NCBI GenBank assembly: GCA_003280655.1
Contig: QCEK01000003.1
Span: 1-64,000, forward strand
Reading direction: 5' to 3'
Origin: Prochlorococcus sp. AG-355-O17
Lineage (GTDB): Bacteria; Cyanobacteriota; Cyanobacteriia; PCC-6307; Cyanobiaceae
DNA length: 64,000 nucleotides
Shown: positions 19,225 to 28,332 of the stretch, piece after piece
Layout: each line of letters starts with the position of its first letter
How positions within the stretch are numbered: position 1 is the stretch's first letter
Made by a program: the position numbers and the translations under genes
The notes under the pieces: model-generated
Databases searched by the model: none
The model's input: only the letters and a program-made list of their open reading frames with translations
What the model was told of the DNA's origin: nothing

Positions 19225-20187
19225 GTGAAGAAAAGAATTGGATTAGGTACGTGGTCTTGGGGGAATAAGCTTTTCTGGAATTACCAATCTACAAATGACG
19301 ATGATTTACGTGAGACATATAATGAAGCGTTACGAAGAGGTTTCGATCTAATTGATACTGCAGATTCTTACGGTACTGGGAATCTTGAGGGCAGAAGTGA
19401 ATTGTTGATAGGAAAATTTTTACAAAATACTCCTTCAGCAAAGAAAAAAAGAATTCAAGTAGCAACCAAACTTGCACCTTACCCCTGGAGAATAGGTAAT
19501 AGAGGTTTTAATAAACCTTTTTTGAAAAGTTTAGAAAGACTTAATAACAAATTAGATATAGTGCAATTACATTGGTCAACTGCAAAATACAATCCTTGGC
19601 AGGAATTAGGGCTGTTGAATAATCTTTGCGATTTAAAAGATGAAGGCTTTGATTTTCAAATAGGCTTATCAAATATAGGCCCTAAAAGATTGATGAATTT
19701 AATTAATTTCTTAGCAAAAAGAGATCAGAGCATAAAGAGTGTTCAAATACAGTTTTCTTTGCTTGCTCCCGATTTAGGAAAACAATATCAGGTAAAAAAA
19801 ATTTGTGAAGAAAATAATATTGATTTTTTTGCTTATAGTCCTTTGTCCTTTGGAATACTTTGTATTGATCCAGATAAAGAACAGAATAAAGAAAAAAGTT
19901 TTATTCGCAATGCATTATTTGAAAACTATAAAAAGCCAACATATGAATTGCGGAGGTTTTTAAAAAGAATTGCAAATCAAAGATCAGTTTCCCAAGCGCA
20001 AGTAGCAATCAATTGGTGTTGTTATCAAGGAGCTATTCCGCTAGTTGGAATGCGAAAAAAATCTCAAGTTATAGATGTATCGAATGTATTCAAGTGGAAT
20101 TTAAATAAAAATGAATTTAAAGTACTTCAGGAATTGTCAAAAAAATGTTTAAAAAAAATGCCTAAAAATCCTTTTTCAAGCATTTAA
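19225..20187 (+). CDS. Aldo/keto reductase
   Basis: This is an NADPH-dependent oxidoreductase of the TIM-barrel AKR family, 320 residues long. It has an N-terminal IGLGTWSWGN, the catalytic-region stretch DLIDTADSYGTG (Asp and Tyr) and LNNKLDIVQLHW, and a C-terminal nucleotide-binding stretch IPLVGMRKKSQV. The substrate is unknown. The start is a GTG at 19225. It is divergent from the ParA-like gene. Confidence 0.9.
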   Translation: MKKRIGLGTWSWGNKLFWNYQSTNDDDLRETYNEALRRGFDLIDTADSYGTGNLEGRSELLIGKFLQNTPSAKKKRIQVATKLAPYPWRIGNRGFNKPFLKSLERLNNKLDIVQLHWSTAKYNPWQELGLLNNLCDLKDEGFDFQIGLSNIGPKRLMNLINFLAKRDQSIKSVQIQFSLLAPDLGKQYQVKKICEENNIDFFAYSPLSFGILCIDPDKEQNKEKSFIRNALFENYKKPTYELRRFLKRIANQRSVSQAQVAINWCCYQGAIPLVGMRKKSQVIDVSNVFKWNLNKNEFKVLQELSKKCLKKMPKNPFSSI

Positions 20188-20195
20188 TTAAATTT

Positions 20196-20333
20196 TTAGC
20201 TAGATATGTTCTTATTTTTTTTTATTTGACAACCACTATTCCATAGTTCATTGGGAAATTTTTCGCCAGTGAATCTAATAACTTTTGGTTTGAGATTTAT
20301 TATTAATTCATTCAGTTTTTTATTAGATTCCAT
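20196..20333 (-). CDS. Possible small protein (45 aa)
   Basis: This is a short open frame with an ATG start in the roughly 300-bp gap between the aldo/keto reductase and the tmRNA. The product is soluble and lysine/asparagine-rich, with a central VIRFTGEKFPNELWNSGC segment that looks more protein-like than random AT-rich sequence. I recognise no family. It converges on the reductase gene with an 8-bp gap. The rest of this gap shows nothing further. Confidence 0.35.
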   Translation of the reverse strand: MESNKKLNELIINLKPKVIRFTGEKFPNELWNSGCQIKKNKNISS

Positions 20334-20486
20334 TTTGCAAGATTCGATTTTTAATAAGATAAATTAATTTAAAACTTATCTTCTTAGTATTTATACTTAT
20401 AAAATTAAAAAAATTCTTTTTAATACAAGCATTTGCAGCAATATTTACACACTAAAAATTATCTATTACAACTTCTTTGTTATTTA

Positions 20487-20511
20487 AAAAAGTGGAGTCC
20501 TTCCAGACTCC
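20487..20511 (-). terminator. Intrinsic terminator of ssrA
   Basis: On the minus strand the arms GGAGTC and GACTCC (20511-20494, 6-nt loop) are followed by A-C and a run of six T residues. It closes the tmRNA transcript. Confidence 0.75.
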
Positions 20512-20775
20512 TCGTATCATTTGGTTGATAAGGCTGATATAACCCCATCTCCTTTAGGATCAAGCAGCAACTGGTGCTGTTTGACGGGAGAAACTAACGA
20601 TTTTGTTAGCATTTGTGTTTTTGCTCTAACCGAGCCGGCTTCAGTCACCTTCCTTATGCCCCGTCGAAACCATTACAACCCCAAATAGTGGAGTTGAGCG
20701 GAATCGAACCGCTGTCCGAAACATCGGTTGAGATCACCTAGTCCAATTGGACATTTATATTCTGACAGGCAAAAT
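20487..20775 (-). ncRNA. ssrA: Transfer-messenger RNA, circularly permuted two-piece form
   Basis: This RNA rescues stalled ribosomes and tags their products. On the minus strand the acceptor piece comes first: T-arm GGTTCGATTCC, 3' strand CAACTCCA. After only a few bases the coding piece starts with GGGGTTG at 20682. GGGGTTG pairs fully with CAACTCC, including the G3-U pair recognised by alanyl-tRNA synthetase. The tag frame (20610 to 20560) reads ANKIVSFSRQTAPVAA then TGA, the tag I know from Prochlorococcus. The 5' boundary near 20775 is approximate. Confidence 0.95.
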
Positions 20776-20812
20776 GGTTATTGAATAGTTTTTTTACTAA
20801 GTTTTATCGTAT

Positions 20813-21937
20813 ATGAATGTAGTGGCATCATCTCCGGAGGGACTAGAGAAATCTTTAGCAGAAGAAATTTCAAATTTAGGCGGATTTAATATTAATACTT
20901 ATAAAAGATTTATTAATTTTGAATGTGATTTTGAAACTTTTTATAGAGTTCATTTCTATTCCAGATTAGCTTTTCGTTTTTACAGAGAAATTGCAAGTTT
21001 TAATTGCTATGACAAGCAATCTTTATATGCGGGGGTAAGAGATTCATTTGATTGGTTAAATTGGTTGCACTTTGATAAAACGTTTAATGTTCAAGTAACT
21101 GGGAGAACATCTTCTTTAAGTCATACTCATTTCACAGCGCTTGAAGTAAAAAATTCTATAACTGATTTGCAACAGGCAGTTTGGAATAAAAGATCAAATA
21201 TTTCTCTAAATAATCCTGATTTTATAATTCATCTGCATTTAAATAATAATAAAGCAATTCTCAGTCTTCAAAGCAGCGTAGAAAGCTTACACAAAAGAGG
21301 CTATAGACCCGCAATTGGAAATGCTCCATTAAAAGAAAATTTAGCTTCTGGATTGATAAATATGACTGAATGGAATGGCAAAGTTCCATTAATAGATTTT
21401 ATGTGTGGCTCGGGTACTTTTTTAATTGAGGCAGTCAACCAATTCCTTGGAGTTCCCATAAATATTGATCAAGTATATCTTTTTGAGAATTGGTTGGACT
21501 TTAGGAAAGATATTTATCTTAATGAAAAAAATAAGGCAAAAAATAAAATTATAAATTATGAAAAATTACCAACAATAATAGGGTGTGAAATTAATAAAAA
21601 GGTTTTTGAGCAGGCGAATGTAAACTTATCATTAGCTGGACTTGAAAATTATATTGAGCTTATAAATAATGATTTTTTAGCACTCCAATTAAGTTGCAAA
21701 CCTGGGATAATCATATGTAATCCTCCATACGGTAAAAAATTAGGCGATGAAAATGAATTGATTTGTTTATACGAACAAATGGGAATCTTCCTAAAGAACA
21801 ATTTTTCAGGTTGGGAATTTTGGCTGCTAAGTGGAAATCCAAAACTAACAAAATATTTGAAAATGAAATCTTCATTGAAAATTCCCGTTAGCAATGGGGG
21901 AATAGATTGTAGATGGATAAAGTACTTAATAAGGTAA
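20813..21937 (+). CDS. THUMP-domain rRNA methyltransferase (RlmL/RlmK-like)
   Basis: This is a class I SAM-dependent RNA methyltransferase of 374 residues. The N-terminal part (about 1-160) looks like a ferredoxin-like/THUMP RNA-binding region. The catalytic part shows the SAM motif DFMCGSGTFLIEA and the NPPYG motif typical of N2-guanine or adenine methylation. It corresponds to the RlmL half of E. coli YcbY, which modifies 23S rRNA. The exact target is inferred. It is divergent from ssrA. Confidence 0.88.
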   Translation: MNVVASSPEGLEKSLAEEISNLGGFNINTYKRFINFECDFETFYRVHFYSRLAFRFYREIASFNCYDKQSLYAGVRDSFDWLNWLHFDKTFNVQVTGRTSSLSHTHFTALEVKNSITDLQQAVWNKRSNISLNNPDFIIHLHLNNNKAILSLQSSVESLHKRGYRPAIGNAPLKENLASGLINMTEWNGKVPLIDFMCGSGTFLIEAVNQFLGVPINIDQVYLFENWLDFRKDIYLNEKNKAKNKIINYEKLPTIIGCEINKKVFEQANVNLSLAGLENYIELINNDFLALQLSCKPGIIICNPPYGKKLGDENELICLYEQMGIFLKNNFSGWEFWLLSGNPKLTKYLKMKSSLKIPVSNGGIDCRWIKYLIR

Positions 21938-21938
21938 T

Positions 21939-22325
21939 TTATTTTTTGCCTAAAACGGCCTTTGTTGTCTTGCCTAAACCTTCTAATGTTTGAGGAAGAT
22001 AAGGTCCTTTAGCTAATTTTCCTCCAAGTTTTAAACTTAAGCCTGCAAGAAATAAATCGATAAATATTATGAGTAGTAAATTATATTCAATATTCCAGTT
22101 ATTATAATTTTTTAGAAAAAGGTAAAAAATAATATGAATGCAAATTAGTACTAATAATAGTAATGTGCTTCCAATTGCCAGAAATATTCCACCACTAATT
22201 AATCTTCTTTTTTCTCTATCCACTTCTTGAAGAGCTATTCTGACGTGTAAATCCATCACTGAACTTGCGATAGCCGAAATTCTAGAAGCTGTATTTGCAA
22301 AGTTTTTATTTTTGGGTTTTTCCAT
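21939..22325 (-). CDS. Phage-holin-superfamily-like membrane protein (DUF1469 type)
   Basis: The 128-residue protein has an N-terminal amphipathic helix (RISAIASSVMDLHVRIALQE) followed by two membrane segments and a lysine-rich tail. This layout matches the putative Actinobacterial holin-X / DUF1469 family, which is common in cyanobacteria and not lytic there. It is 1 bp downstream of the glycine-zipper gene and likely cotranscribed with it. DUF883-like and DUF1469-like genes often occur together. The function is unknown. Confidence 0.65.
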   Translation of the reverse strand: MEKPKNKNFANTASRISAIASSVMDLHVRIALQEVDREKRRLISGGIFLAIGSTLLLLVLICIHIIFYLFLKNYNNWNIEYNLLLIIFIDLFLAGLSLKLGGKLAKGPYLPQTLEGLGKTTKAVLGKK

Positions 22326-22326
22326 A

Positions 22327-22788
22327 TTATTTTCTGCCGCTGTTTAGGAGAGTTCCTATTAGTAAACCAATACCAGCCGCAATAGCAATAGATAATAGTG
22401 GTTTTTTTCTTATTGGACTTTCTATTTTGGGTCTAAGTGTATTGTTCAGTTCTTCTAATAATTCTTCTAATTGACTTTCTATAGGCTCAATTTTTTCTGA
22501 TATTTCCCAATTGTTTTCTCTTATAGAATCAATGATTTCAAATAGTTGGCTTTTTATTCCAATTGCTGAGTTTCCACTATGGCTAGCTATCACTTCAACC
22601 AAATCATCAATACTACCTTTTGTAGCTTCAAGGGTTTGTTGTGCAATGTTAGGCCATTTTTCTTTAATTAACGGTATTAAACTGTCAATTTTTTCAAGTA
22701 ACCATTGTTCTGATATAACTTCTTTTTCAGGAAGATCAGAGTTATCTTTTTTTTCTTCTACTTCTTTGGGAGGATGGTAAGTCTCCAT
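22327..22788 (-). CDS. DUF883-like protein with C-terminal glycine-rich membrane anchor
   Basis: The 153-residue protein has a long, mostly helical and acidic body followed by a C-terminal membrane segment with small-residue spacing (AIAAGIGLLIGTLL) and a basic end (NSGRK). The layout resembles the DUF883/ElaB-YqjD group, which are membrane-anchored and sometimes ribosome-associated. It is first in a two-gene run with the DUF1469-like gene. The family match is by pattern only. Confidence 0.6.
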   Translation of the reverse strand: METYHPPKEVEEKKDNSDLPEKEVISEQWLLEKIDSLIPLIKEKWPNIAQQTLEATKGSIDDLVEVIASHSGNSAIGIKSQLFEIIDSIRENNWEISEKIEPIESQLEELLEELNNTLRPKIESPIRKKPLLSIAIAAGIGLLIGTLLNSGRK

Positions 22789-22977
22789 ATATTTAAACTT
22801 ATTTATTTTAAGATTAGACCCTATTTTCTTAATTTGGAACCCTTATCTAAAGAATTTTGCGATTTATATAGAATAAAAACATATAAAAGTTTATTTACAT
22901 TTTATTGATCTACTCTGTTCTGTAAGAAGGTTTTGTTAAGCTATTACTGAATTAATTAAATTAGTTTAAATTTCATC

Positions 22978-23115
22978 ATGGATATTACATTTGCATCATT
23001 AATTTTTGCATCTCGCACAATCCCTACAGATTTTGGATTAGTAGCTGCAGCTATTGCAGGAGCTGGAAGTTTGCTATTCATTGCTTTACGATTTGTTCCT
23101 GATGCAAGTAATTAA
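22978..23115 (+). CDS. Small single-membrane-segment protein (45 aa)
   Basis: This small gene has an ATG start and a TAA stop. The polar N-terminus (RTIPTDFG) is followed by one alanine/glycine-rich membrane segment (LVAAAIAGAGSLLFIALRF) and a short tail. Size and layout resemble small photosystem or NDH subunits, but it does not match PsbI, K, M, T, X, Y or N, PsaI, J or M, or PetL, M or N as I recall them. Thylakoid location is inference. Confidence 0.65.
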   Translation: MDITFASLIFASRTIPTDFGLVAAAIAGAGSLLFIALRFVPDASN

Positions 23116-23198
23116 ATAATAGGAACCATCTATAAGAAAATATATCTTTATCTCAACTTTATTTTGAAAATAGATTTGCTTTATTTATCAACTAGATA

Positions 23199-23561
23199 AT
23201 GAATAAATGGGTTCTGCTTGAACATAAAGTTTATTTTCCTAACTCTGTAGATATTCATTATGATTTTCTTGTTGAAAATGGAATAGATTGTTTAACTTGG
23301 AAATTTTTAAAACTACCTCTATTAAATCAAGCTTCAATAGAAATTTACAAGCAGCCAAATCATAGACTTGTTTGGCTATCCAGGATAGAACACGTACTTT
23401 CTGATAATAGAGGGTTAGTAAAAAGAATTGATCATGGAATATTTAAAAACGTTTCTGATAAACTTGACTCTGAATATTATAGATTCATTTTGGATGGTGA
23501 ACTTCTTTATGGTTTGTTTGAAATTTCAGCTAATTCTTGCCGATTGAGCAAAAATTATTAA
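23199..23561 (+). CDS. Hypothetical protein with weak LigD-phosphoesterase-like pattern
   Basis: This is a 120-residue soluble protein. Its N-terminal pattern WVLLEHKVYFPNSVDIHYDF (an H followed by H-x-D-F) recalls the start of LigD 3'-phosphoesterase domains (QEHxxxxxHYDF). The rest is too short and divergent to be sure. It lies 76 bp upstream of smc on the same strand. It could be a conserved picocyanobacterial protein of unknown function. Confidence 0.6.
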   Translation: MNKWVLLEHKVYFPNSVDIHYDFLVENGIDCLTWKFLKLPLLNQASIEIYKQPNHRLVWLSRIEHVLSDNRGLVKRIDHGIFKNVSDKLDSEYYRFILDGELLYGLFEISANSCRLSKNY

Positions 23562-23637
23562 TATTCATTTATAAATAAACGTAATATTTCTATTGAGAAT
23601 TTTTGCAAATTAGTTATTCTTATTTAGCTATTGAGAC

Positions 23638-26600
23638 TTGAGATTGGTACATATCAATCAGGTCGAGTTTGAAAATTTTAAATCTTTTGGAGGAAATGTA
23701 AAAATTCCTCTTGAAGAAGGTTTTACGGTGGTTACGGGTCCTAACGGTTCTGGGAAAAGTAATATTTTAGATGGAATTTTATTCTGTTTAGGTCTAGCTA
23801 ATAGTAGAGGGATGAGGGCTGAAAGATTACCCGATCTAATAAATAACTCCAAAGTTAAAGAGGGTAAGTCATCAGAAACATCTGTATCGGTAAAATTTAA
23901 TATTCAAGATTGGTCTCCCAGAGAGGACCTTCCGCCTTTGGAACTAGAAGAAGAAGAAATTGCCCTTAATAAAGGTCAAAAAGAATGGTTAGTTTCCAGA
24001 AAATTAAGGCTTATGCCAGGTGGTTCTTATGCTTCTACTTATACTTCTGATGGAAAACAATGTACCTTGCAACAAATACAGAAAATATTAAGGGATATTA
24101 GTGTTGATCCTGAGGGCAGCAATGTTGTTATGCAGGGTGATGTGACAAGCATTGTATCAATGAATAATAAGGAGAGGAGAAATCTTATTGATGAATTAGC
24201 AGGAGTCGCACTTTTTGATACAAGAATAGAACAAACTAATGCAAAATTAAATGACGTTTTCGAAAGACAAGAAAGATGTGAAATTTTAGAAAATGAATTG
24301 CAATCTAGTAAAAATAAGCTTGAAAAAGAATGTGAAAAAGCAAAGCGATATAAAGAGTTAAAGGAAAAACTATTACAAATAATGGAACTTGAGAAAGTTC
24401 TTATTTTTGAAAAACAAGTTCTGCATTTTGAAGCTATAGAAAAAAAAGAAAGTGAAATTGAAAAAAATAAAATTTTATTTAATAAACAAAAAGAATCTAT
24501 TAGTAAAGAAATATCAGTCTTAGAAGATGCTTTGAAAATACTTGTTGATGAGCTTAAGGAGAAAGGAGAGGATAAATTAATAAAAGTGAATTCTGATATT
24601 GGAAGTATTAATTCTAGCTTGAGAGAACTTGATAGGATATCAAGTCTGAATAAAGAAGAAGGTATTAAATTACAAAAGCAGAGAGATGAAATTGCAATTT
24701 CTAAGAGGAAGATCGAGTCAGAAAAGATGAGACAAGAAAATTTCGATGATAATTTTTTAAATCAATTGAACTCGCAAATTGATGATGTTACTTTAAAACA
24801 CAAACTATCCAGAAAAAAACTTTCTGATGCGGCTGGAGAATCTGGAGAATTCTCAAAACAAAGTATAAAATTAAATGCTGAGCTTGAAAGTATAAAAAAT
24901 CAAATTAATCCTTTGGAAATCAAAAAAAGGAAAATTGAAGAAGAAACTATTCAAAATAATATTCAAAAAGATGAGATATTGTCTCAGATCGACTCCTTAG
25001 AAATAGAAAAGCAGAAACTTTTTGAGGGAAATGAAAGAAAAAAAGAGACATCCGATACAAAGAATAAAAATTTGGCAAGTAATAGTGCAGAAATTAATTC
25101 TTTAAAAAATGAAATTGATTTGTTAATTAAAACTAAATCAAGGCTAAATAACGAGCAATTAAGGCTTGAAAAGGATTTATCTAGATTCGAAAGCAGGAAG
25201 GAAGCTTTAAACGAATCTAGAGGTTCATATGCTCTCAGAATTCTCTTAGAAGCAGGTTTAGAGGGTATACATGGTTATGTAGCTCAACTTGGAGAGGTAA
25301 GTGAAAAAAATAGATATGCATTAGAAATTGCTGCTGGAAATAGATTAGGACAAATTGTTGTTGATAATGATCATATTGCTGCTAAAGCAATTGAAATTCT
25401 CAAAAAGAAGAAAGCGGGAAGATTAACTTTTTTACCTTTAAATAGAATTAACAGTAAAAAAAAGAATTATGCAATTTCAAGATTTGACAATAACAGGGAG
25501 AATGGGTTTATTGATAAGGCTATTAATCTAATTACTTTTGATGAAGTTTATTCAGATGTTTTTCGATATGTTTTTGGGGATACTTTGGTTTTTTCAGACT
25601 TATCCTCAGCTAGGTTATCTACACAAAAAAATAGGTTGGTTACCTTAAGTGGTGAATTATTAGAAACAAGTGGTGCTATTACAGGAGGTAGTAAGTTAAA
25701 CAAAGATTTGGCCTATAGGTTTGGAATTAATAATGATATTGATGATTCTAGTCCCATAAAAGAAAGATTATTAGTTATCGAAGAAGCTTTAAAAGAGTCA
25801 AATAATGATTTGATAATAAAAAATAATAGACTTAGTAAATTAAATTCTAATCACAGTCAAATAATTGAGGACTGTGCCACATTTAATACAGAAATTGAGG
25901 TCAATCAAGATTCTCTTAAGGCTGTCTCGCAAAGAATTGAAGAATGTAAATCGAGAGTAAATAAGCTTGATACTGCTAATAACTTACTAGTTAACGAGTT
26001 AGATCATTTAAAAAGTGAATTGAAGCCTTACCATGATAAGTTTGATCAATTACAAACCATTCAAAAGGCAAATCATGAAAAAAATCAAAAATCATCATTA
26101 ATAGCTTTTAATAATGATTTTAATAATCTTGATAAAAAACTTGAATTACTAATTAAGGAGAGAGATACATTAATAGATAAAAAGAATCAATTTGCTTTAA
26201 ATAAGGAGCGCATCAATAATTCATTAAAAATTACTTTGCTACAAGAAAAAAACTTGCAGGAATCTATTAAACAACTCGCAATTGCTCATAGTGAATGGAT
26301 AGATAAAAGAGATCAATTTAAAAAAGAGCTTTTAGATCTCGATAATCAAAAAAATTCTCTAGAAAAGGATTTAGGTTTGTTGAGAAGGAAGAGAGATGAA
26401 TTGAACTCTTCAATTTCAAATAAAAGGCAAGAATATAATAACTATCTGTTGAAGCTTGAATATCTTGAAAGGGATATGCATTCTCTTAAAGAAGAGATGA
26501 GGAGCGAGAAAATAAAATTAGAAAATTATAAAAAAGATCTTCCTAATCCTTCCCCTGAGTTTGGAGAATATGAAGGGAAGAGTCTTGAATCTTTGCAATC

Positions 26601-27228
26601 AGAAATTTCGATCATAAATACAAAACTAGAAAGCCTAGAACCTGTAAATATGTTGGCTCTTGATGAATTAGAAGAATTAATTGAGAGATTAAATGGTTTG
26701 CGAGAAAAATTAGAAATTCTATCTAATGAAAGATCCGAATTATTGCTGAGAATAGAAACTGTATCAACGATGCGTCAGGAGGCTTTTATGCAAGCATTTA
26801 CAGAAGTTGATAAACATTTTAGAGAAATTTTTGCAAATTTATCTGATGGAGATGGCTTTCTACAACTTGAAAATCCTAATTCTCCTTTAGAAGGAGGATT
26901 AACTTTAGTAGCTCATCCTAAAGGAAAAAATGTCAGAAGATTAGCCTCTATGTCAGGTGGTGAGAAATCTTTAACTGCTTTAAGTTTTTTGTTCGCTTTG
27001 CAAAAGTATAAACCTTCACCTTTTTATGCATTAGATGAGGTTGATAGTTTTTTAGATGGTATTAATGTTGAAAGGTTGTCAAAACTAATATCGAATCAGT
27101 CATCAAATGCTCAATTTATAGTCGTAAGTCATAGAAGGCCTATGATTAGTGCGTCTGAACGAACAATTGGGGTTGCGCAAGCAAGAGGTGCACATACTCA
27201 AGTTCTTGGGTTACCAAATGCTGCATAA
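23638..27228 (+). CDS. smc: Chromosome segregation protein SMC
   Basis: This condensin ATPase compacts and separates chromosomes. The 1196-residue protein has an N-terminal Walker A (GPNGSGKSN, about residues 34-42), long coiled coils, a central hinge (about 510-680, with LEAGLEGIHGYVAQLG and ITGGS), a second coiled coil, and a C-terminal head with the signature SGGEKSLTALSFLFAL and Walker B YALDEVD. Full length. The assigned start is TTG at 23638, with a TTG two codons later also possible. No ScpA or ScpB gene is adjacent. Confidence 0.96.
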   Translation: MRLVHINQVEFENFKSFGGNVKIPLEEGFTVVTGPNGSGKSNILDGILFCLGLANSRGMRAERLPDLINNSKVKEGKSSETSVSVKFNIQDWSPREDLPPLELEEEEIALNKGQKEWLVSRKLRLMPGGSYASTYTSDGKQCTLQQIQKILRDISVDPEGSNVVMQGDVTSIVSMNNKERRNLIDELAGVALFDTRIEQTNAKLNDVFERQERCEILENELQSSKNKLEKECEKAKRYKELKEKLLQIMELEKVLIFEKQVLHFEAIEKKESEIEKNKILFNKQKESISKEISVLEDALKILVDELKEKGEDKLIKVNSDIGSINSSLRELDRISSLNKEEGIKLQKQRDEIAISKRKIESEKMRQENFDDNFLNQLNSQIDDVTLKHKLSRKKLSDAAGESGEFSKQSIKLNAELESIKNQINPLEIKKRKIEEETIQNNIQKDEILSQIDSLEIEKQKLFEGNERKKETSDTKNKNLASNSAEINSLKNEIDLLIKTKSRLNNEQLRLEKDLSRFESRKEALNESRGSYALRILLEAGLEGIHGYVAQLGEVSEKNRYALEIAAGNRLGQIVVDNDHIAAKAIEILKKKKAGRLTFLPLNRINSKKKNYAISRFDNNRENGFIDKAINLITFDEVYSDVFRYVFGDTLVFSDLSSARLSTQKNRLVTLSGELLETSGAITGGSKLNKDLAYRFGINNDIDDSSPIKERLLVIEEALKESNNDLIIKNNRLSKLNSNHSQIIEDCATFNTEIEVNQDSLKAVSQRIEECKSRVNKLDTANNLLVNELDHLKSELKPYHDKFDQLQTIQKANHEKNQKSSLIAFNNDFNNLDKKLELLIKERDTLIDKKNQFALNKERINNSLKITLLQEKNLQESIKQLAIAHSEWIDKRDQFKKELLDLDNQKNSLEKDLGLLRRKRDELNSSISNKRQEYNNYLLKLEYLERDMHSLKEEMRSEKIKLENYKKDLPNPSPEFGEYEGKSLESLQSEISIINTKLESLEPVNMLALDELEELIERLNGLREKLEILSNERSELLLRIETVSTMRQEAFMQAFTEVDKHFREIFANLSDGDGFLQLENPNSPLEGGLTLVAHPKGKNVRRLASMSGGEKSLTALSFLFALQKYKPSPFYALDEVDSFLDGINVERLSKLISNQSSNAQFIVVSHRRPMISASERTIGVAQARGAHTQVLGLPNAA

Positions 27229-27273
27229 ACACACTTTTTTAAATTTATACGTCAGAATGATAAAAAGGAATTT

Positions 27274-28329
27274 ATGAGCTTGTCTAACACATCTGCTAAT
27301 AAGAATCTGCCTAACTCAGTTCCTAGCGAACGTTTATGGTTAAGGTCAGAATTAATGGGAACACAAGTGATAACTACTGATACTGGGAGGCGGCTAGGCG
27401 TAGTTGGCGAAGTTGTTGTTGATATCGATAGAAGAGAGGTTGTTGCTTTGGGACTAAGAGATAATCCACTTACAAGATTTTTACCAGGTTTGCCAAAATG
27501 GATGCCTTTAGAAAGTATAAAACAAGTTGGAGATGTCATACTAGTTGACTCCCTAGATTCTTTGAGTGAGAGTTTTTCTCCAGAAAGATATGGAAAGGTA
27601 ATTAATTGTCAAGTGATTACAGAATCTGGACAACTTTTAGGAAGAGTTCTTGGCTTTTCTTTTGATATTGAGACTGGGGATTTGATATCTCTTGTTATGG
27701 GTGCTGTTGGTGTTCCGCTTTTAGGTGAGGGAGTCTTAAGTACTTGGGAAATACCTGTTGAGGAAATTGTAAGTAGTGGTACCGATAGGATTATTGTTTA
27801 TGAAGGTGCGGAAGAGAAATTGAAGCAACTTAGTAGTGGATTACTTGAGAAACTTGGAGTTGGGGGTTCTTCATGGGATGAAAGGGAAGTAAATGGATAT
27901 TCAGCAAATCTTGTACCTGTTGAGAATCAATTACTTTCAGGTTCTGAATCCGAACAGCAAAATAATTTGGTCGAGGAATATGAAGAAGTTATTGAACAAG
28001 ATGATTATGAAGATGATTACGAAGATGATTATGAAGATGAACTTGAATATGTTGAAATAAAGGGTTCAGCAGAGGAAATTAATAACAGAAAAAAGCTATA
28101 TATGGAGAATGATGAGTCAGATCAGATGGAGAATCAAAAGAGTTTTAATCAAATAGATGAAAAAAACAACATTGATATTAAGCAAAAGAAACAATCAACT
28201 ACTAATTTAGCTTCGAAAAGACCAAGTCAAAATGCAACTGAAACTTTAGATATTGAACCACTGAATGAACAAAATTTAGTTCAAGATAATAAAAAATCAG
28301 AAGAGTTCGAAATTGATGATCCTTGGTAA
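27274..28329 (+). CDS. PRC-barrel domain protein with acidic tail
   Basis: The 351-residue protein has two PRC-barrel-like beta domains (about residues 25-100 and 105-185). A strongly acidic, low-complexity C-terminal half follows, including about four tandem D-D-Y-E units near residues 244-256. PRC barrels occur in photosynthetic reaction centre H subunits and in RimM, usually as protein-binding modules. The function here is unknown. It follows smc by 45 bp and may be cotranscribed. Confidence 0.8.
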   Translation: MSLSNTSANKNLPNSVPSERLWLRSELMGTQVITTDTGRRLGVVGEVVVDIDRREVVALGLRDNPLTRFLPGLPKWMPLESIKQVGDVILVDSLDSLSESFSPERYGKVINCQVITESGQLLGRVLGFSFDIETGDLISLVMGAVGVPLLGEGVLSTWEIPVEEIVSSGTDRIIVYEGAEEKLKQLSSGLLEKLGVGGSSWDEREVNGYSANLVPVENQLLSGSESEQQNNLVEEYEEVIEQDDYEDDYEDDYEDELEYVEIKGSAEEINNRKKLYMENDESDQMENQKSFNQIDEKNNIDIKQKKQSTTNLASKRPSQNATETLDIEPLNEQNLVQDNKKSEEFEIDDPW

Positions 28330-28332
28330 TAG

